From assembly GCA_937902395.1 (NCBI GenBank), contig CALGTV010000122.1, forward strand, positions 1 to 13,205: a DNA stretch of 13,205 bases, read 5' to 3'. The notes under the pieces are model-generated. The model was not told the origin of the DNA, ran no database searches, and saw only the letters and a list, made by a program, of their open reading frames with translations. This DNA comes from an uncultured Ruminococcus sp. GTDB lineage: Bacteria > Bacillota > Clostridia > Oscillospirales > Ruminococcaceae. Made by a program: the position numbers and the translations under genes. Each line of letters begins with the position of its first letter. The stretch's first letter is position 1. Below are positions 1 through 7,481 of this stretch, piece by piece.

Positions 1-140
1 TACATCATTTCTGCTCATCATCTTTGTCTACTAACATTTTAGGGATTGGTATAAATTGTTAGTTTTATTTATCTAAAATAAAAGGACACAGTACAACCTG
101 TCCGCAATTTCAGAACGAAATTAAATCTTTTTAACAATCT

Positions 141-167
141 AAAAGGACGGCAATGTGCCGTCCTTTT
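141..167. terminator. Bidirectional intrinsic terminator after the pheA-metH operon
   Basis: A perfect 12-bp inverted repeat (AAAAGGACGGCA, loop ATG, TGCCGTCCTTTT) lies 11 bases beyond the stop codon of the last minus-strand gene. The arms end in A4/T4, so a GC-rich stem followed by a U-run forms in either direction. It most likely ends the pheA-metH-small gene transcript on the minus strand. It could also end any plus-strand transcript entering from outside the window. The 140 bases to its left show no gene I can support. Confidence 0.85.
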
Positions 168-178
168 ATTTGTGGTGT

Positions 179-484
179 TTAATCAATTCCCAGAGAATTT
201 CTTAGCTTGCGGTCTTTTTCAGCTTCTTCAACATAATCCAGTTTCCATTGTTTTATATGTTCAATGTCATAGCCTTCATCGGCTTGTATCTGTTCAGGAG
301 TTTTGTCGCCTTTTAACATAAGTATTGCCAATTCTCTCTGTCGTGCTTTGGGAGGATCGTCCTTGGGTTTGGGCGGCTCGGGTGCAGGTGTTTCTCCGAA
401 AAATATCCAGAGAAATATAATTATACCTAATACAAAGAAAAATATACCTGTTACATTTTCAAAATTTGGTATACAATTTTGCAT
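179..484 (-). CDS. Small membrane-anchored protein with helix-turn-helix-like C-terminus, unknown function
   Basis: I do not recognise this 101-residue protein. What is visible: a short N-terminus, one strongly hydrophobic segment at about residues 13-30 (FFFVLGIIIFLWIFFG), a proline/lysine-rich linker (32-47), and a charged helical C-terminal part. Residues 49-80 follow the pattern of a short helix-turn-helix of the transposase/homeodomain-like kind (ELAILMLKGDKTPEQI, then GYDIEHIKQW), followed by an acidic/basic helix. The positive charges sit after the membrane segment, which predicts the C-terminal part is cytoplasmic. The start is supported by a GGGGGTGA ribosome binding site 5 bases upstream. 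The gene begins 27 bases after the metH stop with no terminator between, so it is probably co-transcribed as the last gene of the operon. The HTH could bind DNA or be a protein-interaction module; function is unknown. Confidence 0.75.
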   Translation of the reverse strand: MQNCIPNFENVTGIFFFVLGIIIFLWIFFGETPAPEPPKPKDDPPKARQRELAILMLKGDKTPEQIQADEGYDIEHIKQWKLDYVEEAEKDRKLRNSLGID

Positions 485-511
485 ACAATCACCCCCAAAA
501 ATTCCGGAATA

Positions 512-2884
512 TCAATCCTTACATAACAATGATTCTGCGATATCTACCGCCTGTTTTGCGTCCTTTGCGTAAAAATCCGCATTGATTTTTTCAGCATAGC
601 TTTCAGTGAGAACAGCACCTCCCACAACTGTTTTACAATCGGGGCATTTCTCGTTGAGCAAGGCTATAGTTTCTGACATTGCTCCGAGAGTTGTTGTCAT
701 AAGTGCTGACAATCCCACAAGCTTTGCATTGTGTTCAACTGCCGCTGATACTACAGTATCAGCTGGAACGTCTTTTCCTAAATCTATGACTGTAAAGCCG
801 TAGCTTTCCAGAAGTACTTTTACTATGTTTTTTCCTATATCGTGTATATCTCCGTGAACCGTGGCAAGAACCACTTTTCCCTTGGAGACTGTTTCTGCTC
901 CCGAATCCGAAAGCATTGTTTTCAATTCCTCAAAGCAAGCCTGTGCTGCTTCTGCGGACATTATAAGCTGCGGCAGGAAAATTGTACCCTTTTCAAATTT
1001 TCCGCCTACGCTGTCAAGAGCCGGAATAAGCCAGTTATTTATTATATCCATGGGCTCTGTTGTTTTCAGCAGTTCCTTTACAGCCTTTACCGCGTCGGCT
1101 TTAAGTCCGTTTTCCACAGCATATTTTACATCGGGAATGCCTGCATCGGCTGCAACAGTCTTTGGAGCGGCTGTTTCCTGTCCGTAGACTGAAATAAACT
1201 CCGCAGAATTTTTATCATAGCAGGCAAGGAGACGGTATGCTCTTACTGCGCCTATGATAGTATCAATATTTGGATTGATAATAGGCAGGTCAAGTCCGCT
1301 GTGAAGTGCCATGGTAAGAAATGTACGTGTGATTGTCTCGCGGTTGGGAAGTCCGAATGAAATGTTTGAAACTCCCAGAACCGTTTTAAGTCCAAGTTCC
1401 TTTTTAACGCGGCTGAGGGCTTCAAGAGTAACCATAGCCGCTTCCTGCTCCGCTGAAGCGGTAAGAGTAAGACAATCTATGAAAATATCTTCTTTTGGTA
1501 TACCGTATTCAATGGCTTTATCAAGAATCTTTTCCGCAAGTCTGAATCTTCCCTCCGCTGTTTTGGGGATTCCGTTCTTATCAAGAGTAAGTCCCACAAC
1601 TGCCGCGCCGTATTTTTTTACAAGGGGCAGAATAGTATCAAGGGATTCGTCCTCTGCATTTACAGAGTTGACGATTGGCTTTCCGTTGTATACTCTCAAT
1701 CCAGCTTCAAGAACGTCGGGACGGGTGGAATCAAGCTGTAAGGGTGCATCGCACACGCTCTGAATTGCCTTTACAGCGGATTTCATCATTTCTACCTCGT
1801 CAATTTCGGGAGAGCCTACGTTTACATCAAGTATCTCTGCGCCTGCATTAATCTGCTCGATAGCCTGACCGAGAATGTAGTCAATATCATGCTCGGCAAG
1901 TGCCTGTTTGAAGCGCTTTTTGCCTGTGGGATTTATGCGCTCGCCAATTACTCGCGGCTGATTGATTTCAACGCAGTTCACCGCAGAGCATACCACGGAT
2001 TTGCGTTCAACCTCGTGGGGAGTATACTCCGCATCTTCAAGGGCATTTACCACTGCTGCAATATGCTCGGGAGTTGTACCGCAGCAGCCGCCGAATATCT
2101 TAACTCCAAGCTCTGCAAGCTTTACGGCACTTTCTGCAAATTCTTTGGGAGTTATATTAAACTGATTTGTTACAGGGTCGGGCAAGCCTGCGTTTGGCTT
2201 TGCGATAACAGGGAGAGTTGTAAGGCTGCAAAGCTTTTCCAGTACGGGATAAAGCTCCACAGGTCCAAGTGAGCAGTTCACGCCGATAGCATCAGCACCC
2301 AGTCCCTCCAGAACAGCCGCCGCACATTCGGGAGAAACTCCTGTAAATGTTCGCATATTCTCCTCGTATGTCATGGTTACGAGAACAGGCTTGTCGGAGT
2401 TCTCCTTTGCCGCAAGGAGCGCCGCCTTGACTTCATACAAGTCAGTCATAGTCTCAATTATGATAACATCAGCGTCAGAACCTGCAAGGATTGTTTCCTT
2501 ATGTATTTCATAAGCCTGCTCAAAGGTAAGTGTGCCTGAGGGCTCTAAAAGCTGTCCTATAGGGCCGATATCAAGGGCGACGAGAGCACGTCCCGCAGCC
2601 GCTGTTTTGGCGTTGGCAATACCTGCTGATACTACTTCATCTACGGTATATCCGCTGTTTTTCAGCTTATAGCTGTTTGCACCGAATGTATTTGCACAGA
2701 AAATATCAGAGCCGCTTTCCACGTACTGTCTGTGGATATTCATAATTACATCGGGATTTGTGATGTTAAGCAATTCGGGATTATGCCCTATTTCAACACC
2801 TGTTGCCTGTAACATTGTACCAAAACCGCCGTCAAGTATAATGAAATTGCGGCTGTCAAGGAGTTCGAAAAATTTATCATTCAT
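512..2884 (-). CDS. metH: Cobalamin-dependent methionine synthase (short form, no activation domain)
   Basis: Transfers the methyl group of 5-methyltetrahydrofolate to homocysteine through methylcobalamin, giving methionine, in the cytoplasm. Domains in order across 790 residues: homocysteine S-methyltransferase barrel (about 10-285) with the zinc cysteines Cys204 (GVNCSLGP), Cys267 and Cys268 (GGCCGTTPEH); pterin-binding barrel (about 310-565; VIGERINPTGKK, DVNVGSPEIDE); four-helix cap (about 585-665); and B12-binding Rossmann domain (about 669-788) with the base-off motif Asp679-x-His681-x-x-Gly684 (GDIHDIGKN), where His681 should ligate cobalt. The protein ends there. The C-terminal AdoMet-binding activation domain of E. 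coli MetH (about 1200 residues in total) is missing, as in many clostridial homologues, so reductive reactivation would need another protein. The start lies 2 bases after the pheA stop. An AGGTGA site inside the pheA 3' end precedes it, implying coupled translation. Confidence 0.95.
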   Translation of the reverse strand: MNDKFFELLDSRNFIILDGGFGTMLQATGVEIGHNPELLNITNPDVIMNIHRQYVESGSDIFCANTFGANSYKLKNSGYTVDEVVSAGIANAKTAAAGRALVALDIGPIGQLLEPSGTLTFEQAYEIHKETILAGSDADVIIIETMTDLYEVKAALLAAKENSDKPVLVTMTYEENMRTFTGVSPECAAAVLEGLGADAIGVNCSLGPVELYPVLEKLCSLTTLPVIAKPNAGLPDPVTNQFNITPKEFAESAVKLAELGVKIFGGCCGTTPEHIAAVVNALEDAEYTPHEVERKSVVCSAVNCVEINQPRVIGERINPTGKKRFKQALAEHDIDYILGQAIEQINAGAEILDVNVGSPEIDEVEMMKSAVKAIQSVCDAPLQLDSTRPDVLEAGLRVYNGKPIVNSVNAEDESLDTILPLVKKYGAAVVGLTLDKNGIPKTAEGRFRLAEKILDKAIEYGIPKEDIFIDCLTLTASAEQEAAMVTLEALSRVKKELGLKTVLGVSNISFGLPNRETITRTFLTMALHSGLDLPIINPNIDTIIGAVRAYRLLACYDKNSAEFISVYGQETAAPKTVAADAGIPDVKYAVENGLKADAVKAVKELLKTTEPMDIINNWLIPALDSVGGKFEKGTIFLPQLIMSAEAAQACFEELKTMLSDSGAETVSKGKVVLATVHGDIHDIGKNIVKVLLESYGFTVIDLGKDVPADTVVSAAVEHNAKLVGLSALMTTTLGAMSETIALLNEKCPDCKTVVGGAVLTESYAEKINADFYAKDAKQAVDIAESLLCKD

Positions 2885-2886
2885 AA

Positions 2887-4011
2887 TTATTCACCTGTTG
2901 ATTCGTTCTTGAATGTACCCAAAAATCTGAAATATTCCAGATTTTCTGTTAAATCGTTCATAAGCGCTTTTACCCTCGGCTCGTCGATATGACCGTCGAA
3001 ATCCAGATAAAACATAACGTTGAAGCTTCCGTCTTTAAGGGGACGGCTTTCAATGCGGAGCAGATTCATGCCGTTTACGCAGAATTTCGTCAGCAGTCGG
3101 TACAGACTGCCCTCTGTATCGGGGATTTTCAGCATAACGGAAATAGCGTCTGCATCGGGAGAAATCTGCATATTCCGTGATATACAGATAAAGCGTGTAC
3201 GGTTGAGCTCGCAGTCTGCAACATTTTCCGCAAGTATACGCAGACCAAGCTGTTTTGCGCAGTCTACGGAACAGATAGCGGCTAATTTTTCATCGCTTTT
3301 TGCAACCATAGCGGCGGCAGTGGCTGTATTTCCGTATTCCGCAGTTTTTATGCCGTGAGCCGTAAGATAATTACAGCACTGGGAAATCGCCTGCGGGTGA
3401 GAATATACAACAGCAATATCGTCAATGGAAACGGCATTTTTAGAGGCTATGCAGTGATTAATCTCCACACATACCTCTTTCACCTTGTAAACGCTGTATT
3501 TCACCATAAGGTCGTATGTACTGCTGACCGAGCCTGCTGTTGAGTTGTGGACGGGGAGAATACCATAGTCAAGTTCACCCGATTGCACAGCGGCGAAAAC
3601 ATCTTCAAAGGTTTTATAGAAAATCGGCTGTATATCGCCGAAAATCAGCTTTGCGGCAGTTTCGGAATTCGCTCCCGATGTGCCCTGACAGCCGATACGC
3701 TTTGCATTTTCAAAATCGGGAACATCATATACAGTGTCAACATTGCTGTGGATTTTTTTATTCTGCAAAATCTTGCTTATGTCCATAATCGACATGAACA
3801 GGGAAGCTGTACCTGCTTCAAGCTCTTTGTCGTTGGTGAGAGCTTTTATGCGGTCGATGACTTCCTTTTCACGATTTCCTTGAAATACAGGGAGATTATG
3901 CTCTTTTTTGTAATCTGCTACCCCCTTGCAGAGCTCCATTCGCTCCATAAAGAGATTGAGAATTTTTTCGTCTATTATATCAATTCCGTTTCTGAGTTCC
4001 TGTAAATCCAT
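2887..4011 (-). CDS. pheA: Bifunctional chorismate mutase / prephenate dehydratase (P-protein)
   Basis: Converts chorismate to prephenate and then to phenylpyruvate, the committed steps to phenylalanine. The 374 residues hold three domains. An AroQ-type helical chorismate mutase spans about 1-88, with Arg7, Arg24, Lys35, Arg47, Glu48 and Gln83 in the expected active-site positions. Prephenate dehydratase spans about 104-280 (VHNSTAGSV, YSHPQAISQC, and the TRF motif with catalytic Thr272). An ACT domain spans about 288-370, with the ESRP motif (321-324) of phenylalanine feedback sites. Odd points: the usual ENS of the dehydratase domain reads HNS (His155), and the N-terminal dehydratase motif reads GTSGANSE. 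The start is supported by GGAGG 7 bases upstream and a consensus promoter 30-60 bases upstream. It is the first gene of an operon with metH. Confidence 0.94.
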   Translation of the reverse strand: MDLQELRNGIDIIDEKILNLFMERMELCKGVADYKKEHNLPVFQGNREKEVIDRIKALTNDKELEAGTASLFMSIMDISKILQNKKIHSNVDTVYDVPDFENAKRIGCQGTSGANSETAAKLIFGDIQPIFYKTFEDVFAAVQSGELDYGILPVHNSTAGSVSSTYDLMVKYSVYKVKEVCVEINHCIASKNAVSIDDIAVVYSHPQAISQCCNYLTAHGIKTAEYGNTATAAAMVAKSDEKLAAICSVDCAKQLGLRILAENVADCELNRTRFICISRNMQISPDADAISVMLKIPDTEGSLYRLLTKFCVNGMNLLRIESRPLKDGSFNVMFYLDFDGHIDEPRVKALMNDLTENLEYFRFLGTFKNESTGE

Positions 4012-4042
4012 ATTATCCTCCGTTTAAGTTGTTTACACCTTT

Positions 4043-4071
4043 ATTATAACAGTTTTTTCAGTAGAAATCAA
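4043..4071 (-). promoter_or_regulatory. SigA-type promoter of pheA-metH operon
   Basis: On the minus strand, TTGATT (4066-4071) and TATAAT (4043-4048) are separated by 17 bases, close to the vegetative consensus. Transcription should begin near 4036, leaving a leader of only about 25 bases. That is too short for a T-box, attenuator or cobalamin riboswitch, so none of these is expected to control the operon here. Confidence 0.8.
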
Positions 4072-4148
4072 GGTTTTTGAAAAAATTATAAGGGGTTTAT
4101 CACTAAATGCCGATAATGTAAAATCTATGTAAAATTTTCTTGAAATCC

Positions 4149-4178
4149 TTGACGGATAATAAAGAAATATGCTATAAT
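4149..4178 (+). promoter_or_regulatory. SigA-type promoter of the Na/Pi symporter gene
   Basis: TTGACG (4149-4154) and TATAAT (4173-4178) are spaced by 18 bases. The predicted start of transcription near 4185 leaves a leader of about 80 bases. It is arranged divergently from the pheA promoter, with the two -35 boxes about 77 bases apart. I see no recognisable Pho box in between. Confidence 0.75.
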
Positions 4179-4264
4179 TAATTATAAGTATATTAAAGGG
4201 GCTTCTGGAACGTTTTTGTGTAAAATAGAATTTCGGAGGTCTTTTATTTTCGAGGTGTAAAAAT

Positions 4265-6076
4265 ATGGGCGATTTTTCAATTTTTAACATTTTTACCATG
4301 CTTGGCGGACTTGCTTTCTTCCTCTATGGTATGAATGTAATGTCAACAGGTCTGGAGAAGCTTGCAGGCGGTAAAATGGAAGCCGCACTGAAAAAAATGA
4401 CTGCCAATCCATTTATGGCACTGTTGCTTGGCACAGTTATCACTATTGCCATTCAGTCCTCATCAGCTATGACCGTTATGACCGTTGGCTTTGTAAATTC
4501 GGGAATTATGGCGCTGATTGATACCGTTGCAGTCAGCTTCGGTGCTAACATCGGTACAACATTTACAGCATGGCTCCTCTGCCTTAACGATATCGGCGAC
4601 GGCGGAGGTATCGGCGGCGTTGGCGGTTTCCTGCTGAAACTGCTCAAACCTGATTCATTCTCCCCGATACTTGCCCTCATCGGTATACTTATGATTATGG
4701 GCTGCAAAAAGGCAAAGAAAAAGGACATCGGACGCATTTTCGTGGGATTTGCCGTGCTTATGACAGGTATGGACCTTATGCAAGGCGCTATTGACCCCAT
4801 TGCAAATTCTCCCGAATTCCAAGATGTTCTTGTTGCATTCAAGAATCCTCTGATTGGTGTTCTTGTTGGCGCTGTTTTCACGGGAATTATTCAGAGCTCA
4901 GCCGCTTCAATCGGTATACTTATGACATTTACAGCAGGCGGCGCTATAAGCTGTGAAATGGCTCTGCCGCTTATTATGGGCTTCAATATCGGTACTTGTG
5001 TTACTGCTCTTATTTCTTCAATTGGTGTTAATAAGGACGCTAAGAGAGTTTCTGTTATCCACGTTGCTATCAACTTTCTCGGTACTTTGATTTTTCTGCC
5101 TATTGCTCTTATACTTGCAGGTACAATACCTGCTTTCGGTGAGTTTATGTCACAGTCTACAGGATATGTGGGAATTGCCGCAATGCATACTGTATTCAAT
5201 GTTCTTGCAACAGCTGTTCTTATGCCTTTCTCAAAACAGCTTGTTAAATTTTCACAGTTTGTCATTCGTGACAAAGAAGGCGAACCTGCTGAAAAAATCG
5301 ATATTTTCGCTGCTCTGGACGGAAGATTTATGTCAACTCCCAGTATCGCTATCGAAGCCTGCCGCTCCGTTGCTGTGGATATGGCTGAACGTACACAGAA
5401 ATCCATAAACGAGGCTATAGGACTTCTTGTTGAGGGATATGATGAAAAGACAGTACAGAACGTTATCGACGATGAAGATTTAATCGACAAGTATGAGGAC
5501 AAAATCAACAGCTATCTTGTAAGAGTTGCTAAATACAGCGTTACAGGCAAGGATAGCCGTACAATGTCCAAGATGATGCACTGTGTGGGAAATTTCGAGA
5601 GAATTTCTGACCACGCTGTAAATCTCATTGAATCGGTTGTTGAAATGAAAGAAAAAGGTATTAAGTTCTCTGATGAATGTATCAATGAGATTATTGTCAT
5701 TTCTGATGCTATCAAAGAAAATATCCGTACAGCCTTTGAATCTTATATTTCCGGCGACCTTGCTGTTGCACACAAGGTTGAGCCTCTTGAAGAAGTGGTG
5801 GACAACCTTAGCACAGAGCTGAAAAATCGCCATATCCGCAGATTGCAGAACGATGAATGTACTGTTGAGCTTGGATATATTTTCCAGGATGTTCTCACAA
5901 ATCTGGAGCGTATTTCCGACCATTGTTCAAATATTGCAGGCTGTCTTATCGAGACTGATGAAAAGACAAATATTCACGCTTATTTCAGCGATGTAAAAGA
6001 AAACGACGAGAAATTCCGCAACGAATTCAAGGCTTATTCAGAACTTTACTTTGCAAGACTTGAAAAGAAACAATAA
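4265..6076 (+). CDS. Na+/phosphate cotransporter family protein with C-terminal PhoU-like domain
   Basis: A predicted inner-membrane sodium-coupled phosphate transporter of the NptA/PNaS type, 603 residues. The membrane part (about 8-332) carries the inverted pair of family repeats: QSSSA at 64-68 with the following SFGANIGTT (91-99), and QSSAA at 210-214 with the following GFNIGTC (239-245). A soluble PhoU-like domain follows (about 350-565) with two copies of the metal-binding signature: NFERISDH (443-450) and NLERISDH (546-553). In bacterial members the PhoU part is thought to regulate transport or phosphate flux. The direction of transport (uptake or export, as for E. coli YjbB) cannot be told from sequence. 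The start is fixed by GAGGTG 7 bases upstream. It is a single-gene unit with its own promoter and terminator. Confidence 0.92.
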   Translation: MGDFSIFNIFTMLGGLAFFLYGMNVMSTGLEKLAGGKMEAALKKMTANPFMALLLGTVITIAIQSSSAMTVMTVGFVNSGIMALIDTVAVSFGANIGTTFTAWLLCLNDIGDGGGIGGVGGFLLKLLKPDSFSPILALIGILMIMGCKKAKKKDIGRIFVGFAVLMTGMDLMQGAIDPIANSPEFQDVLVAFKNPLIGVLVGAVFTGIIQSSAASIGILMTFTAGGAISCEMALPLIMGFNIGTCVTALISSIGVNKDAKRVSVIHVAINFLGTLIFLPIALILAGTIPAFGEFMSQSTGYVGIAAMHTVFNVLATAVLMPFSKQLVKFSQFVIRDKEGEPAEKIDIFAALDGRFMSTPSIAIEACRSVAVDMAERTQKSINEAIGLLVEGYDEKTVQNVIDDEDLIDKYEDKINSYLVRVAKYSVTGKDSRTMSKMMHCVGNFERISDHAVNLIESVVEMKEKGIKFSDECINEIIVISDAIKENIRTAFESYISGDLAVAHKVEPLEEVVDNLSTELKNRHIRRLQNDECTVELGYIFQDVLTNLERISDHCSNIAGCLIETDEKTNIHAYFSDVKENDEKFRNEFKAYSELYFARLEKKQ

Positions 6077-6125
6077 TATTGCTCGTCAATATGGAATTGG
6101 CATTAGAATCCCATTACAAACAAAA

Positions 6126-6160
6126 CCGAGGAAAATTAATTCCTCGGCTTTTGTTTTACG
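6126..6160. terminator. Bidirectional terminator between convergent transcription units
   Basis: CCGAGGAA (6126-6133) pairs with TTCCTCGG (6140-6147) around a 6-base loop. T-rich runs follow on both sides (CTTTTGTTTT on the plus strand, TTTTGTTTG on the minus strand). It sits in the 79-base gap between the Na/Pi gene and the convergent ABC permease gene and should stop transcription from either side. Confidence 0.85.
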
Positions 6161-7481
6161 CTTTTTTGCTTGATTTTTTATATTTAGATTTCTGTCCGAA
6201 ATTCAGTGTTGCTGTAAGTATCTTATCAGACTTGAACAGACGAAGTGCAAAGAACAGACATACTGCAAATATTACAACCTGATATGCAAGTCCTATATAG
6301 AATATCGTCATATTGTCAAACATGAGATTTGGAATTGCTGAGAATGTGTGTGTGAATGGTATTGCGTATACAAATATTCTTATTGCCATTGGAAGTGTGT
6401 TTATATCTGCAAGCATTGAAATCATGTAGGGAATCATTGCGCCGAACATAAGAGGCATAATCATTGTCTGAGTCTGCTTTGCATCGTTTACCAGTGAACC
6501 AAGTACCAGTGATAAGCAGAGACAAATCATAATTGTGAGGAACAACTGTACTCCCACAAGAATATAATCGCCCATACCAAGTGTAAGTCCAAGCTTTTCA
6601 AGGGCTTCGTCAATTGGTGTAATCTGAGCCGCTATACTGCCTGCTAAATCAGCTGTTGCTTCCTCTGTTGCTCCTGACATCATGGAGGAGAAACCAAACA
6701 TAAAACATACCGCCTGTAACATTGCAACTATTGTTGCCGCAAGCATCTTTGAACCGAGAATAGCTGTTCTTGAAACAGGTGCGGAAAGGAGAGTTTCAAG
6801 AGTTTTATCAATCTTCTCGTTGGAAATACCGCTCATAAGTCCCTGTGATGTCATCATAATGAGCACAAATACAATAACAGGAAGTATCATATTCTGCATC
6901 ATTACCTTGCTCATTACCATATCTGCGGAAACATCTGCGGATTTATCGCTGATAACCGTATGAGATTTTATGCTTACAGGATTATTTATAAGCTGAACGT
7001 CCTCCGGTGTAAGTCCTGCACTTGCGGAGAATACGTCAGAAACGCATCGGCTGATAAGAGATTCCGCGCCGCTGTTGGAGTTGGACATATTTGACATCAT
7101 AGCCGCTGATTTCATTCTTGCTACGCTTATAATCTCAGGGGATTCACCGTTTTCAACAGCTTCTGAGAAGCCCTGTGGAATTATTACCAGACTTTCTTTG
7201 TCAGCGTTGGCAAGAAGCTGTGCGTAATCCTCGGATTCGTCTGTAATCTCAGTAACCTTTGCGCCATAGCCGCGGAGAGTTTCTATCATATCCGCTGTGA
7301 ACTCTGTTTTATCTCTATCGCAGATAGTAACGGTGTATTCCTGCTTTACAGCGTCCTCAATGGTATCTGTCATTACATTTCCCATAATCATGAGAAGTCC
7401 CATTGCAACAACAAGGCTTATGAGTGTCTGAACGTTAAGAAGCTCTGCAAGCTCCTTTTTAAGAAGATTAAAGAACTTCAT
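6156..7481 (-). CDS. ABC-2 type exporter permease (NatB-like)
   Basis: The membrane subunit of an ABC exporter with the ATPase encoded just upstream, 441 residues. The layout fits the ABC2_membrane_3/NatB group: one N-terminal membrane helix (about 17-35), a large extracytoplasmic domain (about 36-195), then about six helices (197-217, 246-266, 306-328, 338-358, 364-382, 392-414) and a lysine-rich tail. The cytoplasmic signature after the second helix (SNEKIDKTLETLLSAPVSR, 220-238) is typical of the family and is where the ATPase is thought to couple. The external domain has a methionine-rich stretch (MKSAAMMSNMSNS, 123-135), and another lies at 188-198. The reading frame overlaps the ATPase gene by 14 bases, so translation is likely coupled. 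The NatAB family includes Na+ extruders, but the substrate cannot be assigned from sequence. Confidence 0.88.
   Translation of the reverse strand: MKFFNLLKKELAELLNVQTLISLVVAMGLLMIMGNVMTDTIEDAVKQEYTVTICDRDKTEFTADMIETLRGYGAKVTEITDESEDYAQLLANADKESLVIIPQGFSEAVENGESPEIISVARMKSAAMMSNMSNSNSGAESLISRCVSDVFSASAGLTPEDVQLINNPVSIKSHTVISDKSADVSADMVMSKVMMQNMILPVIVFVLIMMTSQGLMSGISNEKIDKTLETLLSAPVSRTAILGSKMLAATIVAMLQAVCFMFGFSSMMSGATEEATADLAGSIAAQITPIDEALEKLGLTLGMGDYILVGVQLFLTIMICLCLSLVLGSLVNDAKQTQTMIMPLMFGAMIPYMISMLADINTLPMAIRIFVYAIPFTHTFSAIPNLMFDNMTIFYIGLAYQVVIFAVCLFFALRLFKSDKILTATLNFGQKSKYKKSSKKA

Noticed and set aside
1..42. Possible C-terminal tail of a plus-strand gene entering from the left (a short hydrophobic reading ending at TAA, 32-34).
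   Set aside because: About ten codons are too few to support a coding call, and other frames are equally open.
84..103. GGACA and TGTCC could form a second hairpin near the left-edge terminator.
   Set aside because: The stem is only 5 bp with a 10-base loop and lacks a clear U-tract, so it is too weak to call.
501..510. Ten-base palindrome ATTCCGGAAT between metH and the small HTH-like gene.
   Set aside because: A single short palindrome between two genes of one operon, with no promoter beside it, is within chance expectation.
1311..1763. A 150-codon open frame on the plus strand opposite metH, rich in Ser and Arg.
   Set aside because: It lies wholly within the pterin-binding region of metH, whose motifs are clear, and lacks a ribosome binding site.
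4012..4264. Possible riboswitch or T-box for pheA, metH or the transporter in the divergent region.
   Set aside because: The two promoters leave leaders of about 25 and 80 bases, with no recognisable conserved riboswitch core or T-box sequence.
4891..5508. A 205-codon open frame on the minus strand inside the Na/Pi symporter gene.
   Set aside because: It is antisense to a well-supported membrane protein, has no ribosome binding site or recognisable domain, and has the composition expected of a mirrored coding frame.
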